The position numbers were made by a program, and so were the translations under genes. Positions 7,216 through 16,000 of a DNA stretch of 37,675 nucleotides are shown piece by piece. The first letter of the stretch is position 1. Every line of letters starts with the position of its first letter. The notes under the pieces were generated by a model. It did no database searches. It worked only from the letters and a program-made list of their open reading frames with translations, and was not told the origin of the DNA. Source of the stretch: an uncultured Bacteroides sp. (GTDB lineage: Bacteria; Bacteroidota; Bacteroidia; Bacteroidales; Bacteroidaceae); contig NZ_CAJULN010000026.1 in the NCBI RefSeq assembly GCF_910586915.1, positions 1 to 37,675 on the forward strand, read 5' to 3'.

Positions 7216-9525
7216 TCAGAAAGGATATCCCACCGCAAAATGAAATGCAAAATCACGACTGAATTTAGGATGAATAATCGGAAAATGTTCTCTCTTTGTC
7301 TCGAAAGCAGGATTGATAGCTTTCATACCTCCATCAAACCGAAGAATGAAGAAATCCAAGTCAAGCCGCAGACCTAACCCGTAAGCCACCGCTATCTGTT
7401 TATAGAACTTATCGAACTCGAAAACCCCTCCCGGCTGATTAGCATAATTTCTGATTGTCCAAATATTACCGGCATCTACAAATACCGCTCCTTGAAATTT
7501 CCAGAATAATTTGCTCCGATACTCAATACTGGCATCCAGCTTAATATCGCCGGATTGATCCAGCATATTCCCGTTTCCTGCAAAAGTCCCCGGTCCCAAA
7601 TCACGTACCGACCATCCACGGACACTATTAGCACCACCCGAGAAATATTGCTTTTCAAACGGAATAGTTTTCGCATTCCCGTAAGGAACAGCAACTCCTG
7701 CACCAATATGGAATGCAACTGAATTGCGATGGTCTATTCTTACATTTTTGGCAAAATCCAATTCTCCTTTAAGATATTGGGCATAAGGAATCCCCAATAT
7801 GGCATACTCACCATTCTCGTTTTTACGAATATTCGTCGCCTTAGATAAGGCATACAGCACATTTCCGGCAGACTCGAAATTAAAACGGACAGAATACGAA
7901 TTGGCAGCAATTGTATTATTGACGACAGATCCGCCTACACTATTGTAATTATAGCTATATCCCATATTTACAATCAGACGGTCTTGATAATTATACTGAA
8001 AAACCTGATTCTGTCCTTTATTGATATAATCTTCTTTGAACCGTTCGGAAATACGCGGCAAATAAAGGAATCCGATATTTATCAGATCGAGACGATGCTG
8101 TATTCTTTGGCGTTGAATCCATTTATAACTCCAGTTGGCAGAAGCCATCGTACGCAGAAACTCAGGGCGCATCTGATAATTATACTGTAATCCGAACTCT
8201 GTAGTAGCACGGATTTTCCTCTTAAAGTCCGAAGAAAGAAAAGGGAACAGGAAATTAGGGAAATTGACGCTTGTCTCTACTCCATATTCTGTATAATTGT
8301 TATTTGAATAACCTGCCTGAAGACCGGAAATCACTTCATAAGCGCCACGAAACTTTATCATAAAAGTCTCCGATCCCCGAAAAAGATTGCGGTTTTGAAA
8401 AGAAACGGAAGCCGCTGCCCCCAAGTCGCCGGCAGAATTCGTTCCTTCTACCTCAAAAGCGATGGATTTATGTTTGCTCTTGGTCAGCATCACATAACAA
8501 TCGAGCTTTGTTGAATCGCCTACCTGGGTTTCGACAAAACGAATATTGGTATATTTCAATGCCGACAGGCGTCCGAAATTAGAATATGTCTGCTGTATGC
8601 GCCTTTCATTAAACAAATCTCCGGGTTTAAAACGAAGATTGTCCACCAGTACCTTAGGGCGCAGATAAAGTTTGTCTTTGTAATAAATCGGATATCCCTT
8701 ATAATGAACGGAATCGTTAATTTCGACACTGCTCATTGCAGAAGACTGCAAGACATCATAATCTGCGATGAAATTAACTTTATTTATCCAATATTGCCGG
8801 TGTATTCCCGCAGAATCACTTACATGACTTTTATACGGCTGCAAGGATTGAGTCAAATCCACACGATACGTATTGCGGGTGGTATCGGCTGTATATCCGA
8901 TATAGTCCTTGTTGAATTTATAATAACCATTCCGCAACAGCCTGTCCGTAATACGCTGCCTGTCCGCATCCAAGACATTGACATCAAAATACATTCCTTC
9001 CTTTAATAAGTTTGCGGCTGAATCTTCCTTCAAGATACCGGCTATTGTAGGGTCGTCTATGTCATATTTAATAGAACGGACAATGTATGGTTTTCCTGCC
9101 GTCACGTCATAATACAGTTTCAGCTTTTTCTTTTTTACCTTCACTGAGCGTTTCACTGTCGCTGCCATGTATCCCATGTTATGCACAGCTTTCGTAATCT
9201 CTTCTTCCGAACGTGAAGCGTCTTCCTCGCTGTATATCACCGGAGCATCCCCTATTCTTCGCAGAAACTTATTCCCCCACCTGGTAGAATCACGCCCCGA
9301 AAGATTGTAGACATAAAGCTGCGTCTTAATCAGGCTAAACCATTTGGCATTGGGATTCTGGCGGACATACATACGCAAAGAAGAAGGGCGGATATCTTTC
9401 TGATCCGTACGAATCATGACCTCATCCAACAAATAAGAGCCATCCGGCACAAACTTAGTGGCAGTGCACGAAGCAAATGTCAAGACAGTAGCGGAAGCAA
9501 TCAAAAAAAGGAAATTTCTCCTCAT
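7216..9525 (-). CDS. tamL: TamL-type BamA/TamA-family outer membrane lipoprotein
   Basis: A 769-residue Omp85-superfamily protein. Seen: lipoprotein signal peptide with lipobox FASC (Cys20), POTRA-like region at about residues 100-320 (GYMAATVKRSVKVKKKKLKL, YYDVTAGKPYIVRSIKYD), and a C-terminal Omp85 barrel at about 370-769 with the RGW...LGPGTF segment (substrate-like Omp85 motif VRGWSVRDLGPG) and a terminal aromatic residue (AVGYPF). In Bacteroidota the lipidated TamA homologue TamL works with TamB in envelope assembly; lipidation is the distinguishing feature. No tamB-like gene lies next to it. Divergent from the rRNA methyltransferase gene and ends at a shared terminator. Confidence 0.9.
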   Translation of the reverse strand: MRRNFLFLIASATVLTFASCTATKFVPDGSYLLDEVMIRTDQKDIRPSSLRMYVRQNPNAKWFSLIKTQLYVYNLSGRDSTRWGNKFLRRIGDAPVIYSEEDASRSEEEITKAVHNMGYMAATVKRSVKVKKKKLKLYYDVTAGKPYIVRSIKYDIDDPTIAGILKEDSAANLLKEGMYFDVNVLDADRQRITDRLLRNGYYKFNKDYIGYTADTTRNTYRVDLTQSLQPYKSHVSDSAGIHRQYWINKVNFIADYDVLQSSAMSSVEINDSVHYKGYPIYYKDKLYLRPKVLVDNLRFKPGDLFNERRIQQTYSNFGRLSALKYTNIRFVETQVGDSTKLDCYVMLTKSKHKSIAFEVEGTNSAGDLGAAASVSFQNRNLFRGSETFMIKFRGAYEVISGLQAGYSNNNYTEYGVETSVNFPNFLFPFLSSDFKRKIRATTEFGLQYNYQMRPEFLRTMASANWSYKWIQRQRIQHRLDLINIGFLYLPRISERFKEDYINKGQNQVFQYNYQDRLIVNMGYSYNYNSVGGSVVNNTIAANSYSVRFNFESAGNVLYALSKATNIRKNENGEYAILGIPYAQYLKGELDFAKNVRIDHRNSVAFHIGAGVAVPYGNAKTIPFEKQYFSGGANSVRGWSVRDLGPGTFAGNGNMLDQSGDIKLDASIEYRSKLFWKFQGAVFVDAGNIWTIRNYANQPGGVFEFDKFYKQIAVAYGLGLRLDLDFFILRFDGGMKAINPAFETKREHFPIIHPKFSRDFAFHFAVGYPF

Positions 9526-9562
9526 ACGGTTCTTACATCAATAATATCAAAAAATACGATTA

Positions 9563-9570
9563 CAAAGATA
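9563..9570 (-). promoter_or_regulatory. -7 promoter box for tamL
   Basis: TATCTTTG on the minus strand (9570-9563), 37 bases before the tamL ATG. Matches TAnnTTTG; no clear -33 element. Confidence 0.5.
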
Positions 9571-9634
9571 AATTATATTTTCTGCATCGGAAAATAAATT
9601 AAGAAAAAGAGGAGACAGATTGAAAATATCTTTA

Positions 9635-9642
9635 TAGCTTTG
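9635..9642 (+). promoter_or_regulatory. -7 promoter box for the TrmH-like methyltransferase; decides its start
   Basis: TAGCTTTG at 9635-9642. Transcription would start near 9650, so the apparent TTG start at 9640 lies in the promoter and the ATG at 9661 is the real start, with a very short leader. Confidence 0.5.
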
Positions 9643-9660
9643 CAACTTAATATCAGATTT

Positions 9661-10428
9661 ATGACATCATTAAGCAAAAACAAAATAAAGTATATCCACT
9701 CGCTGGAACAGAAGAAGATACGTAAGGAAGAAGGAGTTTTCCTTGCCGAAGGTCCTAAGTTGGTAGGCGACTTGCTCGAACATTTTCCCTGTCGTTTTTT
9801 GGTTGCCACTTCATTATGGCTTCAAAAACATACGGATATCCGTGCCAATGAGATTGTGGAAGTTTCTCAGGAAGAACTTTCCCGTGCCAGTTTGCTGAAA
9901 ACACCCCAACAAGTACTCGCCGTTTTTGAACAACCTTCATATACTCTCCGTCCGGAAGTAGTCCGCCACTCTCTTTGTCTGGCATTGGACGGCGTTCAAG
10001 ACCCCGGAAATTTAGGAACCATCATCCGGCTGGCCGACTGGTTCGGTATCGAGCATATTATCTGTTCGCCGAACACGGTAGACGTCTACAATCCCAAAAC
10101 CGTGCAGGCCACTATGGGTGGAATTGCACGGGTAAAAATACATTATACGGCTCTTCCTGATTTTATCCGCTCGCTCGGAGATGATATTCCCGTATTCGGG
10201 ACTTTCTTAGACGGGAAAAATATGTATGAACAACCGCTATCCCCCAACGGTTTGATTGTCATGGGAAATGAAGGAAACGGTATAGGAGAAGAAGTGGAGA
10301 ATTTAATCAGCCGAAAACTATACATTCCCAATTATCCGCAAGGGCAGGAAACGTCCGAATCACTCAATGTAGCCATCGCTACCGCAGTAATCTGTGCCGA
10401 GTTCCGCCGACAGGCTGCATGGAAATAA
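9661..10428 (+). CDS. TrmH/SpoU-family RNA 2'-O-methyltransferase
   Basis: A 255-residue SPOUT methyltransferase. The N-terminal substrate-binding domain (about 1-95) starts SLSKNKIKYIHSLEQKKIR, as in 23S rRNA methyltransferases of the RlmB/TsnR type. The knotted catalytic domain shows the three SpoU motifs: DGVQDPGNLGTIIRLADWFG (about 107-126, with the Asn-x-Gly-x-x-x-Arg catalytic motif), VMGNEGNGI at about 200-208, and IPNYPQGQETSESLNVAIA at about 222-240. It transfers methyl from SAM to a ribose 2'-OH; the target nucleotide is not predictable. Its 3' end overlaps the convergent minus-strand gene by 50 bases, and its terminator lies inside that gene. Confidence 0.92.
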   Translation: MTSLSKNKIKYIHSLEQKKIRKEEGVFLAEGPKLVGDLLEHFPCRFLVATSLWLQKHTDIRANEIVEVSQEELSRASLLKTPQQVLAVFEQPSYTLRPEVVRHSLCLALDGVQDPGNLGTIIRLADWFGIEHIICSPNTVDVYNPKTVQATMGGIARVKIHYTALPDFIRSLGDDIPVFGTFLDGKNMYEQPLSPNGLIVMGNEGNGIGEEVENLISRKLYIPNYPQGQETSESLNVAIATAVICAEFRRQAAWK

Positions 10429-10765
10429 AATCGAAGGGATAGAACAGATAAGGAAACAGGGCTTCTCCTCTTTTTGAAGCCTCTTCAAGAAACTCATTCA
10501 AACATTGGGAAGATTGGATGAAAACATTGGAAAGATTGGATGGAAACATTGGGATGTTTTTTAAAATCATCCCAGTGTTTTTTATCTCCTCCATCCGGCT
10601 TGCAGAGAGCAGTGCGATAACCCCCGGCATCCATTCGACAGATTCAATTTCTTCCGTCAATGGGAAGATACGCCGGACAACACCTTCGTCATTTATCTCC
10701 ACTACCTGCTGTTTCATGTATCCGACATCAGGTATCAGCAAATAATGAGATGCAAATCGTTTCAT
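10379..10765 (-). CDS. Hypothetical protein downstream of the DUF4296 gene
   Basis: A 128-residue protein, no signal or membrane segment. The N-terminal 65 residues (RFASHYLLIPDVGYMKQQVV ... GVVRRIFPLTEEIESVEWMPGVIALL) look like an ordinary compact beta-rich protein; the last part is LFYPFDFISMQPVGGTRHRLL. I do not recognise the family. It begins 5 bases after the DUF4296 gene on the same strand, so it is probably the last gene of the ileS-lspA operon. Odd: residues 68-89 are encoded by a 22-bp tandem repeat whose length is not a multiple of 3, so equal DNA is read in different frames, and the terminator of the opposing gene lies in the same stretch. The distal end overlaps the methyltransferase gene. 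Confidence 0.6.
   Translation of the reverse strand: MKRFASHYLLIPDVGYMKQQVVEINDEGVVRRIFPLTEEIESVEWMPGVIALLSASRMEEIKNTGMILKNIPMFPSNLSNVFIQSSQCLNEFLEEASKRGEALFPYLFYPFDFISMQPVGGTRHRLLR
10501..10556. repeat. 22-bp tandem repeat, 2.5 copies, inside a gene
   Basis: Units begin AACATTGGGAAGATTGGATG at 10501 and AACATTGGAAAGATTGGATG at 10523, with a partial third (AACATTGGGATG) at 10545-10556. Copies 1 and 2 differ at two of 22 positions. Confidence 0.9.
10545..10584 (+). terminator. Rho-independent terminator of the TrmH-like gene, inside the opposing gene
   Basis: AACATTGGGATG (10545-10556) pairs with CATCCCAGTGTT (10568-10579) as a 12-bp stem with one T-G wobble and an 11-base loop, followed by TTTT. 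The left arm is the third unit of the 22-bp repeat. Confidence 0.7.
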
Positions 10766-10770
10766 AAGGA

Positions 10771-11847
10771 TTAGCGGGTTTGATTTCTTTGCTGTTGTCT
10801 TTTACGCTGGCTCATCTGCCGCTCTTTTCTTTGTTCCAGCCTTTCCTGCCGGATGTGCTGTTCGACTTCAATCTGTTCCGGCTTCTTCTCACGGTGGCTT
10901 CCGGTACGCCGACGATTCATCTTGTCCGGTGCCAAACGTTGGATATCTCCTTTGTTCTCCTCCACTGCCTTATGCAAAGAATCAGTTTTTTCTTTACCGG
11001 ACAATTCTTTCAGAGAATCCACCCATAAAGTTTCTATCTTATTCAAAGAATCACGAACCGCAAAAGGAAGTGTGTCCGTACAATGATAACGAATCATGGA
11101 AAAGCGGTCGGCCAACAATGCTCCTGCCTTTACCTTCTTCTCCACCGGATAATAAATGAAACCTTTTATCTCCTTCATTTCTCCCAACGTGTCTGCATAC
11201 AGACGAATCTGCCGGATACCCGGTTCGGACACTGTTTCCCAATGGCTGACCGTATCCTTTTCATAGATTACCTGCATCGCCATCATAACGAATCTCGAAG
11301 AGTCGGCAAGCACCGGTTCAAGGAACCGATAATTCACTTCCCACACCAAAGTATCCCGTTCTTTGTAGTTAGAATCCGTCGGCAAAACGAATAGATAGCG
11401 GTTATTCATCGTTTCGCCGGTCAGGCGCACCATACGTTGCCACGGCCATACATCAATACTGTCGCCAGATTGGGTCATTTTCGGTTTCTTGTCGCGTTTG
11501 GCAATCAGGTCATTGACGAGTTCCTGTTCGTCTTTCAAACGTTTCCGCACCTTATCGTAAACTTTCGACAGCACTTCCGTGTTGCGTGTGTACCACACCA
11601 TAGACGAATCGAACACAGCCTGCGTAGTACCATGCTTTTTAAAAACAGCATAGATATACAATGTTTTCTTATAATTCTCACTGTAAGCAAGGTTGTCGCC
11701 CATAGATTTCGCCAGGTGATAATCATACAGCAGGCTCTCCATCTTCGACTCCGAAATTACATCATCGGGCCTTTTCACTTTACACCCGGCTACTGCAAAC
11801 GCAAGTATGCAGCCAAGACACAGATGAAACCGAAATTTATTATTCAT
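10771..11847 (-). CDS. DUF4296-domain lipoprotein
   Basis: A 358-residue predicted lipoprotein (lipobox AVAGC, Cys22). The N-terminal DUF4296 domain at about 28-115 has KVKRPDDVISESKMESLLYD and LYIYAVFKKHGTTQAVFDSS. The middle is a mixed beta region and the last 60 residues are very basic and Gln-rich (EKKPEQIEVEQHIRQERLEQ then RKERQMSQRKRQQQRNQ), probably disordered. The start MNNKF was chosen over an upstream ATG because it opens a proper signal peptide; it overlaps the lspA stop by 8 bases. Function unknown, but placement directly after lspA is notable because LspA cleaves signal peptides of exactly this type. Confidence 0.88.
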   Translation of the reverse strand: MNNKFRFHLCLGCILAFAVAGCKVKRPDDVISESKMESLLYDYHLAKSMGDNLAYSENYKKTLYIYAVFKKHGTTQAVFDSSMVWYTRNTEVLSKVYDKVRKRLKDEQELVNDLIAKRDKKPKMTQSGDSIDVWPWQRMVRLTGETMNNRYLFVLPTDSNYKERDTLVWEVNYRFLEPVLADSSRFVMMAMQVIYEKDTVSHWETVSEPGIRQIRLYADTLGEMKEIKGFIYYPVEKKVKAGALLADRFSMIRYHCTDTLPFAVRDSLNKIETLWVDSLKELSGKEKTDSLHKAVEENKGDIQRLAPDKMNRRRTGSHREKKPEQIEVEQHIRQERLEQRKERQMSQRKRQQQRNQTR

Positions 11848-12490
11848 GTGCCGCACTTTCTTTTTTATCTTTGTCTGGTTGATAAGCCTCATTCAGATAT
11901 TTGCTATAGAAGAGCAACAAAGCAATGATACCGCAACTGATGGCAGCATCGGCAAAGTTGAAAATCGGACTGAAGAATATAAAATGTTCCCCACCCACAA
12001 ACGGCATCCATGCAGGCCAGTTCGTTTCTATAATCGGGAAATAAAACATATCGACTACTTTACCGTAGAACCAGGTAGAATATCCCCCACCCTCGGGCAT
12101 AAATGAAGCAATCTGCGAATGCGTACTTTCGTTGAAAATCACTCCATAGAATACACTGTCGATAATATTGCCCAATGCTCCGGTCAGAATCAAGGCAACA
12201 CAAACGATGTATCCGGTTTTAAAGCCTTTCTTTACGATTTTATAGAGATACCAGCCTATCAACGCCACAGCCACGATACGGAAGGTGGTCAGAAATAATT
12301 TTCCAAAGATTTCCATCCCGAAAGCCATCCCGTTGTTTTCGGTGAAGTAAATATAAAACCAATCTGTCACACGCTTGCTCTGGTGCCAATACATATGAGT
12401 CTTAATCCAGATTTTTATGAACTGGTCGATAATCAATACGGAAAAGATAACAAGAAGGGTGATTCTCCCCTTCGTAAATAGTTTCTTCAT
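11840..12490 (-). CDS. lspA: Lipoprotein signal peptidase (signal peptidase II)
   Basis: A 216-residue inner-membrane aspartyl protease that cleaves the signal peptide of diacylglyceryl-modified prolipoproteins. Four membrane segments are visible (about 9-27, 70-87, 97-113, 178-200). The two catalytic Asp motifs are GALGNIIDSVFYGVI at about residue 110 and FNFADAAISCGI at about 181. It is about 50 residues longer than the E. coli enzyme because of an insertion between the Asp motifs (residues 120-165), which appears usual for Bacteroidota. It lies between the dksA-like and DUF4296 genes on the same strand and overlaps the latter by 8 bases, suggesting coupled translation. Confidence 0.95.
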   Translation of the reverse strand: MKKLFTKGRITLLVIFSVLIIDQFIKIWIKTHMYWHQSKRVTDWFYIYFTENNGMAFGMEIFGKLFLTTFRIVAVALIGWYLYKIVKKGFKTGYIVCVALILTGALGNIIDSVFYGVIFNESTHSQIASFMPEGGGYSTWFYGKVVDMFYFPIIETNWPAWMPFVGGEHFIFFSPIFNFADAAISCGIIALLLFYSKYLNEAYQPDKDKKESAAHE

Positions 12491-12513
12491 GTGTTCATTC
12501 TAAATTAAACATA

Positions 12514-12585
12514 ACGAGCTACAAGTGCCGTGCGTAAACTTTGCGCAGCTACTTGTAGCCCGTCACTCGTAGCTTGTGTAGCTAT
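12514..12585. repeat. GTAGC-rich inverted/direct repeat between the dksA-like gene and lspA
   Basis: ACGAGCTACAAGT (12514-12526) faces ACTTGTAGCCCGT (12551-12563), 12 of 13 bases complementary, with a nested GTGCGT/GCGCA pair inside. Two further GTAGC units follow (12570-12582). In the operon RNA this would form a large hairpin between the two genes. Confidence 0.65.
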
Positions 12586-12588
12586 CTG

Positions 12589-12969
12589 TTATTTTTTACC
12601 ACTGTTTTTTGCCTCAATACTCAATGTAGCGTGAGGGACAGCACGCAAACGCTCAGCCGGAATCAGTTTGCCTGTTTCGCGGCAAATACCGTAAGTCTTG
12701 TTTTCGATACGTACCAAAGCTGCCTGCAATCCTTGTATAAACTTCAACTGGCGTTGCGCCAAGCGGGTTGTTTCTTCCTTAGAAAGCGTATTAGCTCCTT
12801 CTTCCAACACTTTGTATGTAGGAGATGTATCATCGGTATCATTTCCGTCCAAGCCCATCAAACTGTTCTTCAACTGCTCGTAATCACGTTGAGCCAATTC
12901 CAGTTTCTCTTTGATGATGGCACGGAACTCTTCAAGTTCCGCATCAGAGTATCTCGTCTTTTCTGTCAT
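12589..12969 (-). CDS. DksA/TraR-family protein with a degenerate zinc finger
   Basis: A 126-residue protein with the DksA/TraR layout: a long helical coiled-coil region (about 8-90, with SLMGLDGNDTDDTSPTYKVL at the tip side, including the acidic residues expected there) and a C-terminal globular part YGICRETGKLIPAERLRAVP at about 92-111. In canonical DksA the globular part binds zinc by four Cys; here only the first Cys remains and the last pair is replaced (HATLSIEAK). The family binds the RNA polymerase secondary channel and works with ppGpp at rRNA and stress promoters. The gene lies 35 bases after ileS on the same strand. No good start other than this ATG. Confidence 0.88.
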   Translation of the reverse strand: MTEKTRYSDAELEEFRAIIKEKLELAQRDYEQLKNSLMGLDGNDTDDTSPTYKVLEEGANTLSKEETTRLAQRQLKFIQGLQAALVRIENKTYGICRETGKLIPAERLRAVPHATLSIEAKNSGKK

Positions 12970-13004
12970 AATCTTGCAATTTAAAAAGGTTAATCAATAT
13001 CGTA

Positions 13005-16000
13005 TTAGTCTTTCACCACATTCACGAACAGAGAGAAGTCGTCAAAGCTAAGTTCCGTACCGTCTTTTACTTCATCCACAAGTTCCAAAGATGTGCCTAA
13101 AACTTGGTTACAAATATAAGTATTATATTCTTTTACCGCATCATCCGTTTGCGTATTTTTCGAGATTGTTATTTTTATTTTGTCTGTAATCTCAAATCCG
13201 CTCGACTTGCGTATATTCTGAATACGGTTCACCAGTTCGCGGGCAATACCCTCGCGGCGTAACTCCTCAGTAACAGTTACTTCGAGTGCCACTGTCAGCT
13301 TGCCTTCGTTAGCTACCAGCCAGCCCGGGATATCTTCACTGAAGATTTCGACATCCGCTGCCTCAATTACAGCTTCCGCCCCTTCCAGGTTCAACGTATA
13401 TTTTCCGTTCTTTTCCAGTTCGGCGATTGCTTCCTGCGGCATTCCGGCAACAGCAGCGGCTACCGCCTTCATCTGTTTTCCGAATTTCGGGCCAAGTTTT
13501 TTAAAATCACATTTCACTTTCTTCACCAACACGCCGGCGGCACCGTCGACAAACTTGACTTCCTTGATATTCACTTCGTTCATAATCAAGTTCTTCACAG
13601 CTTCGATATGAGCCTTCTGCTCTTCGTCCACCACCGGAACCATGATGCATTGCAACGGCTGACGCACCTTGATATTTACCTTACGACGCAGTGCCAATAC
13701 CATCGACGTAACATCCTGTGCCATCTGCATACGGGCTTCCAGTTCTTTGTCTATCATCTCTTCCTTACATTCCGGGAATTTGGCCAAATGTACGGAAACT
13801 ACGTTGTCGCGTCCTGTTGCAGCGATTAAGTCTGTATACAACCGGTCGGCATAGAACGGTGAGATGGGAGACATCAATTTGGCAACTGTTTCGAGACAGG
13901 TGTACAGTGTTTGATATGCAGACAATTTATCTTGTGTAAATTCGCCGCCCCAGAAACGTTTGCGGTTCAGACGAACATACCAATTGGACAGATTGTCATT
14001 CACAAAGTCGGAAATCAAACGTCCTGCCTTTGTCGGTTCGTATTCATTATAACAAGTATCTACTTCTTTAATTAAAGTATTCAATACAGACAATATCCAA
14101 CGGTCGATTTCGGGACGTTCTTTCATCGGTACGTCAGCTTCTTTATATTCAAATCCGTCGACGTTGGCATAAAGCGCGAAGAACGAATAGGTGTTGTATA
14201 AAGTACCGAAGAATTTGCGGCGGACTTCTTCCACTCCTTCCACATCAAATTTCAGGTTGTCCCACGGAGAAGAGTTGGTTATCATATACCAACGCAACGG
14301 GTCGGAACCGTACTTTTCGATTGTAGCGAAGGGGTCGACAGCATTGTTCAAACGCTTGGACATCTTGTTGCCGTTTTTGTCAAGCACCAGTCCGTTGGAG
14401 ATTACAGTCTTGTAGGACACGCTATCAAATACCATTGTAGCAATGGCGTGCAGCGTGAAGAACCAACCGCGCGTCTGGTCTACTCCTTCTGCGATGAAGT
14501 CGGCCGGATATACCATACGGTTGTCCAACAGTTCTTTATTCTCGAACGGATAATGAATCTGCGCATAAGGCATCGCACCCGAATCGAACCAAACATCAAT
14601 CAAGTCAGATTCACGTTTCATCGGCTGACCGTCTTTCGATACCAATATAACATCATCTACATAAGGACGGTGAAGGTCAATCTTATCATAGTTTTCTTCG
14701 GTATATTCGCCCGGAACAAAGCCTTTGTCCTTGTACGGATTGGATTTCATGAATCCGGCAGCCACCGATTTTTCTATTTCGTTGTAAAGTTCTTCTACAG
14801 ACTCAATGCACTTTTCGTCCGTACCGTCTTCCGTACGCCAAATCGGCAACGGGGTTCCCCAATAGCGTGAACGGCTGAGGTTCCAGTCATTCAGATTTTC
14901 CAACCACTTGCCGAAACGGCCTGTACCCGTAGATTCCGGTTTCCAGTTGATTGTTTTATTAAGTTCAATCATGCGTTCCTTGCAAGCCGTGGAGCGGATA
15001 AACCAGCTATCCAACGGATAGTAAAGAACCGGTTTGTCCGTACGCCAGCAATGCGGATAGTTGTGGATATGTTTCTCTATCTTGAAGGCTTTGTTGCTTG
15101 CTTTCATCATCATGGCAATCACAATATCCAAAGATTCGGCAGCTTGTGCGGCTTTCTCATCGTATTTGCCATCTACCATGAATTGAGGGTCGTAGGCGTT
15201 TTTCACCCATGCGCCCTGATACTCCTTGTATCGGTCGACATCGACACATTCTTTTACGAAAGTCTCGTCCAGTTCGTCCAGCAGATAGAATTTACCTGTC
15301 AGGTCTACCATCGGGCGGGTTTCTCCTCTCTTATTTATCATAAACAGCGACGGGATGCCTGCGGCGCGTGCCACATTGGCGTCGTCTGCGCCAAAAGTCG
15401 GCGCAATGTGAACGATACCCGTACCGTCTTCCGTAGTCACATAATCGCCCGGTATAACACGGAAGGCTTTATCGCTGGCTTTCCAAGTGCCGTTTTCCAA
15501 TACTTCGACGGGTTTTACCCAGGGAATCAGTTGTTCGTATTCCATGCCTACCAAATCGGCCCCTTTGTATTCGGCAATGACTTTAAACGGCACAAGTTTA
15601 TCTCCGGGCTTGTAATCTTCCAGATTCAAGTCGGCAGCTTTTGCATTGAAATGTGCGTTCAACAAAGTTTTTGCCAAAACAACCGTGATAGGTTCTCCAG
15701 TATAAGCATTGTAAGACTGCACAGCCACATAGTCAATTTTCGGTCCTACACAAAGCGCCGTATTTGAAGGTAATGTCCACGGAGTAGTTGTCCATGCTAT
15801 GAAATAGGGAGTCCCCCACTCTGCCATCTCCGGTTTGGGATTCTTCATCTTGAACTGTGCAACGACAGTCGTATCTTTCACATCACGATAACAGCCCGGC
15901 TGATTCAACTCATGTGAACTCAATCCTGTTCCGGCAGCCGGAGAATAGGGTTGGATGGTATATCCTTTATACAACAATCCTTTTTTGTACAATTGTTTCA

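Noticed and set aside
15051..15767. 238-codon plus-strand open frame opposite ileS
   Set aside because: Shadow of ileS, which is intact on the other strand.
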